From Granulicella mallensis (GTDB lineage: Bacteria; Acidobacteriota; Terriglobia; Terriglobales; Acidobacteriaceae), in NCBI RefSeq assembly GCF_014203225.1, contig NZ_JACHIO010000010.1, positions 62,001 to 126,000 on the forward strand: DNA of 64,000 nt, read 5' to 3'. A program made the translations under genes and the position numbers. A model generated the notes under the pieces. It saw only the letters and a list, made by a program, of their open reading frames with translations. It had not been told where the DNA came from and did not search any database. Within the stretch, counting starts at the first letter, position 1; each line of letters starts with the position of its first letter. Positions 42,130 through 50,833 of this stretch are shown piece after piece.

Positions 42130-43278
42130 ATGTCAGACTCGAAATACGGTTTTGCCACACGCGCTATCCATGACGGGCAGCAGCCCGATCCTTTGACCGG
42201 TGCCGTGAATGTACCGATCTACCTGACCTCGACGTATCAGCAGGAAGCGATCGGTAAGAACAAGGGCCATGAGTACGCCCGGCTCACCAACCCGACGCGC
42301 GATGCGCTGGAAGAGAGCCTGTGCTCGCTCGAAGGCGGTACCTCGGCGCACTGTTTTGGTTCGGGCATGGCGGCGATTACGGCTCTCTGCACGATGATGA
42401 AGGCCGGCGACCACGTTGTCTGCTCGGACAATGTGTATGGTGGCACCTCGAGGCTCTTCGACAAGGTGCTGGTGCACTATGGCCTGACGTTTACCTATGT
42501 CGATACGAGCAACGCTGAAAATGTGCGCGCAGCGATTCGTCCTGAGACGAAGCTCGTCCACATTGAAACGCCGACAAACCCGATGATGTCCGTGACGGAC
42601 ATTCGCGCGGTGGCCGAGATCTGTCATGCGAAGGGTGTTGAACTGAGTGTCGACAATACCTTTCTGTCGCCGTATCTGCAGAGGCCCATCGAACTCGGCG
42701 CGGACATTGTGATGCACTCGACGACGAAGTTCCTCAACGGGCACTCGGATGGTCTGGGCGGTGTACTGGTTTGCACGAAGCCTGAGCAGGCGGAGCGCTT
42801 CCGCTTTGTGCAGAAGTGCACCGGAGGAATCCTTTCGCCGTTCGACAGCTACCTGCTGTTGCGCGGCGTGAAGACGCTGGCCGTGCGCATGAAGCAGCAC
42901 GACACCAATGGCCGTGCCGTCGCGGAGTTTCTGGTTGAGAAGCTTGGCGCGGATAAGGTGTTCTATCCGGGGCTTGCGACGCATCCGCAGCATGAACTGG
43001 CGAAGCGGCAGCAGCGGGGCTTTGGCTCGATGCTGTCGCTTGAGCTGGGTTCGCTGGAGAAGGCCAATGCCTTCGCATCGCGACTGAAGCTGTGCTATCT
43101 GGCGGAGTCGCTCGGAGGCGTTGAGACGCTGATCTGCCATCCGGCAACGATGACTCATGCGGCGGTGGGTGCAGAGGGGCGCGCGAAGCTGGGGATCACC
43201 GATGGGTTGATGCGGATCTCGGTGGGCATTGAAGAGGTGGAAGATATTATTGCGGATCTGGCGCAGGCGTTGGCGTAG
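42130..43278 (+). CDS. Trans-sulfuration family PLP enzyme (cystathionine gamma-synthase/lyase type)
   Basis: About 382 residues of the Cys/Met metabolism PLP family. N-terminal FATRAIHDGQQPDPLTGAVNVPIYLTSTYQQ and YARLTNPTRDALEESLCSLEGG, then SVDNTFLSPYLQRPIELGADIVMHSTTKFLNGHSDGLGG with the Schiff-base lysine, and the C-terminal SLGGVETLICHPATMTHA give a clear assignment. It acts on homoserine-derived thioethers in methionine or cysteine synthesis; synthase and lyase cannot be told apart by eye. ATG 42130 is preferred by family alignment; ATG 42103 and 42073 are in frame. It follows gltB after a terminator and repeats, so it is likely transcribed separately. Confidence 0.88.
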   Translation: MSDSKYGFATRAIHDGQQPDPLTGAVNVPIYLTSTYQQEAIGKNKGHEYARLTNPTRDALEESLCSLEGGTSAHCFGSGMAAITALCTMMKAGDHVVCSDNVYGGTSRLFDKVLVHYGLTFTYVDTSNAENVRAAIRPETKLVHIETPTNPMMSVTDIRAVAEICHAKGVELSVDNTFLSPYLQRPIELGADIVMHSTTKFLNGHSDGLGGVLVCTKPEQAERFRFVQKCTGGILSPFDSYLLLRGVKTLAVRMKQHDTNGRAVAEFLVEKLGADKVFYPGLATHPQHELAKRQQRGFGSMLSLELGSLEKANAFASRLKLCYLAESLGGVETLICHPATMTHAAVGAEGRAKLGITDGLMRISVGIEEVEDIIADLAQALA

Positions 43279-43462
43279 TTGCCTGTTTTTCGTCGTCATC
43301 CTGAGCCGTAGGCGAAGGACCCCCGCATTCGTGGCTGCACTGAGGCAAAGGTGAAGACCACGAGATCCTGCTCAGACGTTTTGGTGGGCCTGTGCGCCTG
43401 AGGTGATGCCAATGCGGGGGTCCTTCAGCTACGCTTCAGGATGACGACGAAAAACAAGCAAC
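43278..43462. repeat. Palindromic dispersed element, copy B
   Basis: About 185 bp, starting at the stop codon of the trans-sulfuration gene. The outer arms GTTGCCTGTTTTTCGTCG and its near-complement at 43445-43462 extend inward through CCTGAGCCGTAGGCGAAGGA to CCCCCGCATT / AATGCGGGGG. The interior resembles copy A, including ACCACGAGA and GAGGTGATGCC. Confidence 0.87.
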
Positions 43463-43481
43463 GACAAATTGTCGAACCGCT

Positions 43482-45656
43482 TTACACCGTCTCCTGAAAC
43501 TGAAACGCCTCGATGCGGTTAGCGAGATCAGCCTGGGCGGCATCGAGCGCTGTGGTGCGTGTCTCCAGTTCTTTCTGTCCAGCGGCAATCGCGTCTTCGG
43601 TTTTGTTCAGATCCCCGACGAAGCGATCTCTTGAACCTTTATCGGCATTTTGCAGTGCGGTGATGTTGGCGCGCTGACGTTCCTCGTCGCTGTGCAGGGA
43701 AGCGAGCTTTGCATTCGTCTGGTCGACTGCGGTTTGTGCGTCGGCTACATGGCGGCGAGCTTCAAGGATTGGTTGCAACGCTTGTTCCAGTGCGGGGTTG
43801 TGGTTCGCCGAATTCAGGATCAGGGTGAACTGGTTGTCGTCCGAGTTCAGGAGTTGATAGGCCGTGTAGCCTTCGTGTTTGCCTCCGACGTGCAGACGAA
43901 CGGTTTCGCCCGGTGCGGCTTCTACGCGGAAGCGATAGACGGTCGGCGTCGTCTCCGTGGGCTTCGGGTCGGAGTCAAGTGTGAAGCCCTTCACAACGGG
44001 ATGTTCCAGCACCACGGTGCGCCGGTCGGCGGCGGCGTTGTGGATGACGTAAGTGACCTCGCTCACATCCGCATGATGGATGTTCAATACGCCTTTGGCT
44101 GCGCTGATCTGTGTGATGTGGGTTGCGTTATGACGGCTCTCGGTCGTGACGTGCACAGCCTGGTCGGCAGCGTAGGAGAGCAGGCGCTTCTCGCCAGCGT
44201 GGATGGGATCGAGCAGGCCTTCTCCACCGAAGCTGCCGTCTTCTACGATGGAGAAGCTGCCACGATCGAGCGTCAGTCCGCTGGTGTTGGTGATCCACAG
44301 CGCCCGCAAAGGCTGCGAGATGCGGTTGCCGTCCGAGGAGACCAGTGTGACGCGGTCTGCGTCAATCTTGGCCTGCAGGATGGGCACCAGGGCCGATTCG
44401 TTCTTGCGGATGGTGATGGGTTCGGTGAGCTTGTACTCGAAGAAATCGTCGAAGGCTGCGGTATTGGTATTTGTGACAAGAGAGGCAGATGCCGCCTCTT
44501 CGTAGGACCTGGGAGACGGTGGGAGCGGAGCGGCAGCTAGCCCAGCGACGATGCCTCTACTCCGCAACATACTTTTGCCCACCTGAATCTGTGGAGCGGC
44601 TGAAACTTCGACAGTCTCTGTTGCTGAAGGGGCACTTGCGGGCGACCGGTCTTCCCTGACGTTTTCGACGCTGCTGTCGAAGGTCTGAGGCGTAAGCTGG
44701 GCTTCCTGCGCAATGGGAATCTCGGGCCGCCGCGAGTAGATAGGATCGGACAGCGGCTGGATGAAGCTCTGCGGAGAACCTGCGATCAGAGAGAGTTGTA
44801 CGTTCACCCAGTCTGTTCCGACGGTGTTATCGACGACCGCCCAGCCCTGCAGCGTAGCCTTTTGTGTGGTGTCTGCGTTGGCAGAGTCCGTGAACAGGAT
44901 GCGATACGTAGACTTCCAGATGGGTACTTCGGAGATGTAGCTGACATGCAGCTCACGTGTGCCGGTGCCGCGATCGTCGAGGGTGAGATGACGGAGGCCC
45001 TGCGAGCGGCTGCCCGCGAGCAGCTCGAGATAGCGGCTGACGTCTTGATGCAGAGCGGTGTCGAGCAGGTGAACGCTGCTGGTTGAGGTTAGTTCCAGCG
45101 TGCGAACCTCACCGGTGTCGGAGACGACGGTGAGGAAGTAGTGGTCGATAGAGGGTTTCGAGTCATTGTCACCCTTTTCCGGAACGCTGCGAATCTCCAT
45201 CGAAAGCAGGCGACCTGTGATGGAAGTGCCGGAAGCGTTGACCTCAATGCGTGCCCCTCGAATGGCAGTATAGAAATCGGCAGCCGTCGCGTCGGTGCCG
45301 AGCGCCAGCGGCAGACTCTTGAGCTGCTGGTCGAGTGGAGTCGTGGAGTTATAGCCCGCGCCGGAGATGCGGCCTCCATTCAGATCGATAGCGGTCAGCG
45401 ACTGCAAGACATCGTTGAGCTGTGCGGTCGTGAAGTCGATGGTGACGGCGGCATTGCCGGTCACTCGGCCTGTGTGCTCGAAGAATCCGACGCCGTTTTT
45501 GTACAGCGAGACGTGAGTGACGGGCAGATTGGTGTCGTGCTCGGCTGCGGTTATAGCTGCAGGAGGATGCGGCGTTGGACTCTTCTGGGCGGAGGCAACG
45601 GTTGCAACAAGGCCGAGGTGTATAGCGAGGAGGGTAGTAATCGAGGACGGGCGCAT
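43482..45656 (-). CDS. DUF4139 domain-containing exported protein
   Basis: 724 residues. The N-terminal signal peptide (ITTLLAIHLGLVATVASAQ) indicates export. A first beta-rich region (VTHVSLYKNGVGFFEHTGRV) is followed by the DUF4139 region from about residue 210 (RHLTLDDRGTGTRELHVSYISEVPIWKSTYRILF, then WAVVDNTVGTDWVNVQLSLIAGSPQSF). The C-terminal ~110 residues (ARRHVADAQTAVDQTNAKLASLHSDEERQRANITALQNADKG...) should form a coiled coil. The function of this family is not established. AAAGGAA directly before ATG 45656 decides the start over ATG 45677. The neighbours give no functional clue. Confidence 0.84.
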   Translation of the reverse strand: MRPSSITTLLAIHLGLVATVASAQKSPTPHPPAAITAAEHDTNLPVTHVSLYKNGVGFFEHTGRVTGNAAVTIDFTTAQLNDVLQSLTAIDLNGGRISGAGYNSTTPLDQQLKSLPLALGTDATAADFYTAIRGARIEVNASGTSITGRLLSMEIRSVPEKGDNDSKPSIDHYFLTVVSDTGEVRTLELTSTSSVHLLDTALHQDVSRYLELLAGSRSQGLRHLTLDDRGTGTRELHVSYISEVPIWKSTYRILFTDSANADTTQKATLQGWAVVDNTVGTDWVNVQLSLIAGSPQSFIQPLSDPIYSRRPEIPIAQEAQLTPQTFDSSVENVREDRSPASAPSATETVEVSAAPQIQVGKSMLRSRGIVAGLAAAPLPPSPRSYEEAASASLVTNTNTAAFDDFFEYKLTEPITIRKNESALVPILQAKIDADRVTLVSSDGNRISQPLRALWITNTSGLTLDRGSFSIVEDGSFGGEGLLDPIHAGEKRLLSYAADQAVHVTTESRHNATHITQISAAKGVLNIHHADVSEVTYVIHNAAADRRTVVLEHPVVKGFTLDSDPKPTETTPTVYRFRVEAAPGETVRLHVGGKHEGYTAYQLLNSDDNQFTLILNSANHNPALEQALQPILEARRHVADAQTAVDQTNAKLASLHSDEERQRANITALQNADKGSRDRFVGDLNKTEDAIAAGQKELETRTTALDAAQADLANRIEAFQFQETV

Positions 45657-45858
45657 GGGTTTCCTTTGCTGGAACATGCTGGAGCCATTTTGTGACTCCG
45701 CTGCTGATAGAACGAGGCCCCGGAGAGATCTTGCAATAAAAATTCTTTAGCTCTGGAATTTAGACACCGGAGGTCCCGAAAACGGCATACGACGCGAACG
45801 GAAACCTATGCCGTCACGAGTGTGGTAGGGTGGTAAGTTTTCTGAATGGAGGCCATTC

Positions 45859-47022
45859 GTGGCGGTATCTGGGCTGGGTTTTGGGTTGAACGAAGAGCAG
45901 GAGCAGCTTCGTCGCGAGGTGCGGGCGTTCGCGGAGCGCGAGATTGCGCCGCATGTTTCGGAGTGGGATGAGAAGAGCGAATTCCCGCATGCCGTGGTGA
46001 AGAAGCTGGGAGAGATGGGGCTGATGGGCGTCATCTTTCCGGAGGAGCTTGGCGGCTCGGGCATGGGGTACGTGGAGTACGTGCTGGCGATTGAGGAGCT
46101 GTCGCGCGTCGATGGCAGTGTCGGCATCATCGTGGCCTCGCATAACTCGCTCTGCACGAACCACCTTATGCTTGGCGGCAATGACGAACAGCGCAAACGC
46201 TGGATCCCGAAGCTCGCCAGCGGGGAGTGGCTCGGCTCCTGGGGGCTTACCGAGCCGGGTTCGGGCTCCGATGCGGGTGGCATGCGCACGACGGCGACGA
46301 AGGTCGATGGTGGATGGTTGCTGAACGGCTCGAAGACCTTCATCACCAATGGCACCTATGCAGACTGCGCGCTGGTGCTCGCGGTGACGGATAAAGAGAA
46401 GTCGACGCATGGCGGCATCTCGGCGTTTCTGGTCGAGAAGGGAACCAAGGGTTTTCGGCCGGGCAAGAAAGAGAACAAGCTTGGCCTGCGTGCCAGCGAT
46501 ACGGCGGAACTGATCTTCGAGAACTGCCTGATCCCCGAGGAGAACCTCGTCGGCAAGCTGGGTGAGGGGTTCAAGGATGCGATGCGCGTGCTGGATGGAG
46601 GCCGGATCTCGATTGCGGCGCTCTCGCTCGGCATGGCGCGTGGAGCGCTCGGCGCGGCGATGAAGTATGCGCAACAGCGGCGGCAGTTTGGGAAGGCCAT
46701 CAGCGAGTTTCAGGCGATCCAGTTCAAGCTGGCGGATATGGCGACGCAGCTCGATGCCGCGTGGCTGCTGACGATGCGCGCGGCTCGCATAAAAGATGCC
46801 GGGCAGAAGGTGACGATGGAGGCAGCGATGGCCAAGCTCTATGCCAGCGAAGCGGCCTGCCGCATCTGCGACGAGGGCGTTCAGATTCATGGGGGCTATG
46901 GCTTTATCAAGGACTATCCGGCGGAGAAGTTTTATCGCGATGTGAAGTTGTGCACGATTGGCGAGGGGACCAGTGAGATTCAGCGGATGGTGATTGCGCG
47001 GGAGTTGCTGAAGGGGCGGTAG
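45859..47022 (+). CDS. Acyl-CoA dehydrogenase
   Basis: 387 residues, the standard length. It is an FAD enzyme that introduces the alpha-beta double bond in acyl-CoA. The N-terminal [22 protein letters not shown], the FAD/substrate loop [19 protein letters not shown] and the C-terminal [39 protein letters not shown], with the catalytic-base position in GEGTSEIQ, are typical of short/medium-chain members. The start is GTG 45859, with GGAGG upstream. It is not in an operon with other beta-oxidation genes. Chain-length specificity cannot be read. Confidence 0.92.
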   Translation: MAVSGLGFGLNEEQEQLRREVRAFAEREIAPHVSEWDEKSEFPHAVVKKLGEMGLMGVIFPEELGGSGMGYVEYVLAIEELSRVDGSVGIIVASHNSLCTNHLMLGGNDEQRKRWIPKLASGEWLGSWGLTEPGSGSDAGGMRTTATKVDGGWLLNGSKTFITNGTYADCALVLAVTDKEKSTHGGISAFLVEKGTKGFRPGKKENKLGLRASDTAELIFENCLIPEENLVGKLGEGFKDAMRVLDGGRISIAALSLGMARGALGAAMKYAQQRRQFGKAISEFQAIQFKLADMATQLDAAWLLTMRAARIKDAGQKVTMEAAMAKLYASEAACRICDEGVQIHGGYGFIKDYPAEKFYRDVKLCTIGEGTSEIQRMVIARELLKGR

Positions 47023-47028
47023 AGGCCT

Positions 47029-47208
47029 TTGCTTTTCGTCGTCATCCTGAGCGGTACGCGAAGGACCCCGTATTGGGGGGTACCACAGAGGCCCATACCC
47101 ACCTAAGGTGTTCGGGCGCGATCTCGCGGTTGCCACTTATGCTGAGGTGCCACTACGAATGCGGGGGTCCTTCGCCTACGGCTCAGGATGACGACGAGAA
47201 ACAAGCAA
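47029..47208. repeat. Palindromic dispersed element, copy C
   Basis: About 180 bp between the acyl-CoA dehydrogenase gene and coaD. Outer arms TTGCTTTTCGTCGTCATCC and its near-complement at 47180-47208 enclose GCGAAGGACC / GGTCCTTCGC. The interior differs from copies A and B, so arms are more conserved than the centre. Confidence 0.85.
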
Positions 47209-47254
47209 CGGCAAACTGACGGGGCGGTCAGCACCTTGGTATGCTCACAGTGCG

Positions 47255-47752
47255 ATGCAGACTAAGGCAATTTATCCCGGAACCTTCGATCCATTGACTA
47301 ACGGCCACCTCGACCTGATTGCGCGAGGCGCGAAGATTGTCGATGAACTGGTTGTCGCAATTCTGCGCAATTCAGAAAAAGGTGCGCCGCTTTTCACGGC
47401 TTCGGAGCGGGAAGAGATGATTCGCGAGGCGACGCTTGGCCTGGGGAATGTGTCGGTGGCCACCTTCGACGGCCTGCTGGTGGACTTTGCCCGTTCGCAG
47501 GGGGCGAAGGCTGTTCTGCGTGGTATCCGCGCGGTCTCCGACTACGAGTACGAGTTCCAGATGGCGATGATGAATCGCAAGCTCGATCCCGAGTTGGAGA
47601 CGCTGTTCATGATGCCTGCGGAGAAGTACACCTATGTCAGCTCGCGGCTGATCAAAGGGGTATTTCACCTTGGTGGAGATGTGAGTTCTCTGGTCCCTCC
47701 GTTGGTTATGGACCGCTTGAAGAGCAAAGTTCCGGGGGCGATCAGTGGCTGA
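47255..47752 (+). CDS. coaD: Pantetheine-phosphate adenylyltransferase
   Basis: 165 residues, the usual size. It transfers AMP to 4'-phosphopantetheine to give dephospho-CoA, the penultimate CoA step. The nucleotidyltransferase T/HxGH motif is TNGHLDLI (residues ~15-22) in YPGTFDPLTNGHLDL. RGIRAVSDYEYEFQMAMMNRKL and YTYVSSRLIKGVFHLGGDVSSLVPP (ISSTxxR-like region) complete the active site. ATG 47255 is the family start. The methyltransferase gene begins within its stop region through an 8-nt overlap. Confidence 0.97.
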   Translation: MQTKAIYPGTFDPLTNGHLDLIARGAKIVDELVVAILRNSEKGAPLFTASEREEMIREATLGLGNVSVATFDGLLVDFARSQGAKAVLRGIRAVSDYEYEFQMAMMNRKLDPELETLFMMPAEKYTYVSSRLIKGVFHLGGDVSSLVPPLVMDRLKSKVPGAISG

Positions 47753-48371
47753 GCAGGGGGTGGGGCCGCTAAGTATTCAGGAACAGTTTGGACAGATCGA
47801 CATCTACGTCTTCGATCAGATTCTGCGCGGAAATATTGGGCCGGGAATGCGTGTGCTCGATGCGGGCTGCGGGTATGGACGAAACCTGGTGCATCTGCTG
47901 CGAGAGGGTGTTGAAATCTTCGCCGTGGATGGGAATGCCGCAGCCGTGGAGCATGTACGCGCTCTGGCTGCCGAGTTGGCCCCTCAACTTCCGGCGGAGA
48001 ACTTCCGGGTTAGTGCGATTGAGAAGATGAACTTTCCGGACGGATTCGCAGATGTGGTGATCTGCAATTCGGTACTGCATTTTGCACAGGATGAGGCGCA
48101 TTTTCTTGCCATGGTCGAGGAGCTTTGGCGCGTCCTGCGGCCTGGGGGGATGCTTTTCTGCCGTCTGGGGTCCAGGATCGGGATGGATTTTGAGCGGGTG
48201 AGAAAGAATATCTTTCGGATCGGGGATGGTTCCGAATGGTTTCTGGTGGATGAGGCGGTCCTGTTGCGGATGACCGAGCAGATGAACGGGCTGCTGGTCG
48301 ATCCTCTGAAGACGACAATCGTTCAGGATTACCGTTGTATGACGACCTGGGTGGTAAGGAAGCGGAGATGA
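47745..48371 (+). CDS. Class I SAM-dependent methyltransferase
   Basis: 208 residues with the Rossmann-type methyltransferase motif I VLDAGCGYGRNLVHLL (~37-52), motif II-like IFAVDGNAAAVEHV, and motif IV-VI FADVVICNSVLHFAQDEAHFLAMVEELWRVLRPGGMLFCRLGS. The substrate is unknown; the pattern is that of small-molecule methyltransferases (Methyltransf_11/25). The start GTG 47745 overlaps the coaD stop (GTGGCTGA), which suggests coupled translation. The aminotransferase gene follows after 48 nt on the same strand. Confidence 0.86.
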   Translation: MAEQGVGPLSIQEQFGQIDIYVFDQILRGNIGPGMRVLDAGCGYGRNLVHLLREGVEIFAVDGNAAAVEHVRALAAELAPQLPAENFRVSAIEKMNFPDGFADVVICNSVLHFAQDEAHFLAMVEELWRVLRPGGMLFCRLGSRIGMDFERVRKNIFRIGDGSEWFLVDEAVLLRMTEQMNGLLVDPLKTTIVQDYRCMTTWVVRKRR

Positions 48372-48419
48372 TCGCGCAATAGGCTTTATCTCCACCGCCA
48401 AATCTGAAAGACTGGGAGT

Positions 48420-49613
48420 ATGAGTCCCGAACCAAGCAAGAAGATCCTGTCCGACCGCATCAACCGTATTGAAGTCTCGGCCACGATGGCCATTACCGCC
48501 GAGGCCCTGAAGATGAAGGCGCAGGGAATCGACCTGGCCGACTTTGGCGCGGGTGAACCCCACTTCGCTACTCCGCAGCACATCAAAGACGCTGCCATTA
48601 CCGCCATTGAGAAGAACTTTACGCGCTATACCGCCGTTGCGGGCGTTCCGGAGGTCCGCAAGGCCATCGTCGACCGCCATGCCGCGGACTTCGGCTCCAA
48701 CTACACGGTAGAGGAGTGCGTCTTCACCACGGGCGGCAAGCTCGCCCTGTTCAATGCGATTCAGGTCCTGGTCGACCACGGCGATGAGGTCATCCTGCCG
48801 GTTCCGTACTGGGTCAGCTTCAAGGACATCATCCAGTATGCGGGCGGCAAGGTCGTCTACGTGCAGAGCTCGGAGAGCGAGAATTTCCGCATCACCGCGA
48901 AGATGATCGAAGCGGCGATTACGAACAAGACGAAGGCGATCATTCTGAATACGCCGTCGAATCCCTCCGGCGCGGTGGTCAGCCCCGAGGACCTCGAAGC
49001 GATCGTGCGGCTGGCGCACTCGCGCGGCATCTATGTGCTGCTCGATGAGTGCTACGTCTACCTGACGTTTACCGGCAAGGTGGTCAGCGGCGGCTCATTT
49101 ACGGATTGCAAGGAGCACATCGTTGTGCTCGGCTCGCTCTCGAAGACCTACGCGATGACCGGCTGGCGCGCGGGGTTTGCGCTGGGGCCGAAGGCGATCA
49201 TCTCGGCGATGAGCAAGCTGCAGTCGCAGAGCACGTCGAACACCGCCAGCATGGTGCAGCAGGCCTCCATTGCGGCGCTGACGGCCTCGCAGGACTGTGT
49301 TGTCACCATGCGTGCCGACTACATCACGCTCCGTGACCGGGTGCTCGAAGGCTTCAAGACGATTCCGGGCCTTACCTGCACGGTTCCCGAAGGCGCTTTC
49401 TATGTTTATCCGAACATCAAGGCTTTCCTCGGCAAGGGAGAGGTCAAGACGGCCTCTGACCTGGCGGCGAAGCTTTTGAGTGAAGCCCATGTCGTGGTCG
49501 TCCCTGGTGAGGCCTTCGGCACGGACGAACATATCCGGCTTTCCTACGCTGTTTCGGCTGATGTAATCGATAAAGGTGTTCAGCGGATTCGGGAGTACCT
49601 TTCGAAACTCTAA
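48420..49613 (+). CDS. Aspartate aminotransferase, class I/II PLP enzyme
   Basis: 397 residues. FGAGEPHFATPQHIKDAAITAI, TTGGKLALFNAIQVL, NTPSNPSGAVVSPEDLEAIV, DECYVYLTF and the Schiff-base Lys in SLSKTYAMTGWRAGFALGP identify the subgroup Igamma aspartate aminotransferase (AspC/AspB-like). It interconverts aspartate/2-oxoglutarate and oxaloacetate/glutamate; members may also act on prephenate. The aspartate product would feed the arginine operon's argG, but no regulatory link is seen. GGGAG lies just before ATG 48420. Confidence 0.92.
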   Translation: MSPEPSKKILSDRINRIEVSATMAITAEALKMKAQGIDLADFGAGEPHFATPQHIKDAAITAIEKNFTRYTAVAGVPEVRKAIVDRHAADFGSNYTVEECVFTTGGKLALFNAIQVLVDHGDEVILPVPYWVSFKDIIQYAGGKVVYVQSSESENFRITAKMIEAAITNKTKAIILNTPSNPSGAVVSPEDLEAIVRLAHSRGIYVLLDECYVYLTFTGKVVSGGSFTDCKEHIVVLGSLSKTYAMTGWRAGFALGPKAIISAMSKLQSQSTSNTASMVQQASIAALTASQDCVVTMRADYITLRDRVLEGFKTIPGLTCTVPEGAFYVYPNIKAFLGKGEVKTASDLAAKLLSEAHVVVVPGEAFGTDEHIRLSYAVSADVIDKGVQRIREYLSKL

Positions 49614-49620
49614 TGAGATA

Positions 49621-49650
49621 AACGCGCGGCTACTTCTGTAGTCGCGCGTT
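49621..49650 (+). terminator. Hairpin after aminotransferase gene
   Basis: AACGCGCGGCTAC (49621-49633) pairs with GTAGTCGCGCGTT (49638-49650) with one G-T position, around TTCT. No T-run follows and manC starts 20 nt later, so it may only weaken read-through or stabilise the upstream mRNA. Confidence 0.5.
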
Positions 49651-49670
49651 CGGCCCTTAAAGGAACATCT

Positions 49671-50819
49671 ATGCCTCCTGAAACAACGAAGTCTAAACCA
49701 GCATTTGCAGCGGTTATTCTTGCCGGCGGAAGCGGAACACGCTTCTGGCCGCGCAGCCGCCGGGCCCGCGCCAAACAGGTACTTCCGCTGGATGGCGAGC
49801 GGACGATGATCCAGCAGACCGTCGCCCGTCTGGAAGACATGATGCCCGACCACGACGTCTGGGTTATCACGAACAATCTGCTCTCCGATCTGATCACCAC
49901 GCAGTTGCCGGAGGTCTCCGAGACCCGCATCTTGCGGGAGCCTGAGGGCCGGAACACGGCTCCGGCCTGCGGTCTGGCGGCGTTCCTGCTGGAACGCGAA
50001 GCGCCTGAGACGATCATCGGAATCTTTCCCTCGGACCACACGATCGGCAATGTCGCGCGTTATCACATGATCCTTCGCGCAGGCATCAAGCTTGCTGCCA
50101 GCGGGCCGAACATGGTCGTTCTGGGGGTTCCGCCGACGCGTGCCGAGACCGGGTACGGCTATATCGAACTCGGTGCTGCCGTAACGCCAACGACGGTTGG
50201 AGGCGAAGCGATTCCTGTACGCCGGGTTCGCCGCTTTACGGAGAAGCCCGATGCCGCGCATGCCAGGACCTTTCTGCGCTCCGGAAACTACGTCTGGAAC
50301 AGCGGCATGTTCCTGTGGAGCGCACGCACCCTGGCGGATGCGATCCGCGAACATGCTCCGGCCATGGCGCCTTTGTTAGAGAAGATTGCCGCGGCGTTTG
50401 GAACACCAGAGTTCGAGCAGGTCTTTGCCGAGCTTTATCCGCAGTGCGAGTCCATCTCGATTGATTACGCGGTTCTCGAACCGCGTTCCGCAAAAGGGGA
50501 GGCCGCGTCCGAGCTGTATTGTCTGCCGGCGGACTTTGCGTGGAACGATCTCGGCTCCTGGGCGGCGCTGCACGAGTTCGTCTCCGAGAGCAAGGAACCT
50601 CGGAACTGCAATGTGATTGAAGCAGGGCATGATGTGCAGATTGGCTCTTCGGGCTGCTATGTCTACTCTCCGGGGAAGGCTGTAGCCCTGGTGGGTGTCA
50701 AGGATCTGGTCGTTGTTGAGACCGGAGACGCGCTTCTCATCACCACGCGCGACGGCTCTCAGGATGTGGGCCGTGTGGTTGCGGAGTTGAAAAAAGCCGG
50801 ACGCCACGATCTGATTTAG
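49671..50819 (+). CDS. manC: Mannose-1-phosphate guanylyltransferase
   Basis: 382 residues. It joins mannose-1-phosphate and GTP to GDP-mannose for polysaccharide synthesis. The nucleotidyltransferase motif AAVILAGGSGTRFWPRSRRARAKQVLPL is at residues ~10-37, followed by EPEGRNTAPACGLAAFLL, FPSDHTIGN, RRFTEKPDAAHARTFLRSGNYVWNSGMF and DFAWNDLGSWAALHEF. It lacks the C-terminal cupin phosphomannose isomerase domain of bifunctional ManC/AlgA. It starts a three-gene set with the phosphomannomutase and the HAD gene, consistent with the mannose-6-P to GDP-mannose route. Confidence 0.93.
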   Translation: MPPETTKSKPAFAAVILAGGSGTRFWPRSRRARAKQVLPLDGERTMIQQTVARLEDMMPDHDVWVITNNLLSDLITTQLPEVSETRILREPEGRNTAPACGLAAFLLEREAPETIIGIFPSDHTIGNVARYHMILRAGIKLAASGPNMVVLGVPPTRAETGYGYIELGAAVTPTTVGGEAIPVRRVRRFTEKPDAAHARTFLRSGNYVWNSGMFLWSARTLADAIREHAPAMAPLLEKIAAAFGTPEFEQVFAELYPQCESISIDYAVLEPRSAKGEAASELYCLPADFAWNDLGSWAALHEFVSESKEPRNCNVIEAGHDVQIGSSGCYVYSPGKAVALVGVKDLVVVETGDALLITTRDGSQDVGRVVAELKKAGRHDLI

Positions 50820-50833
50820 GGATTCCAGACAAA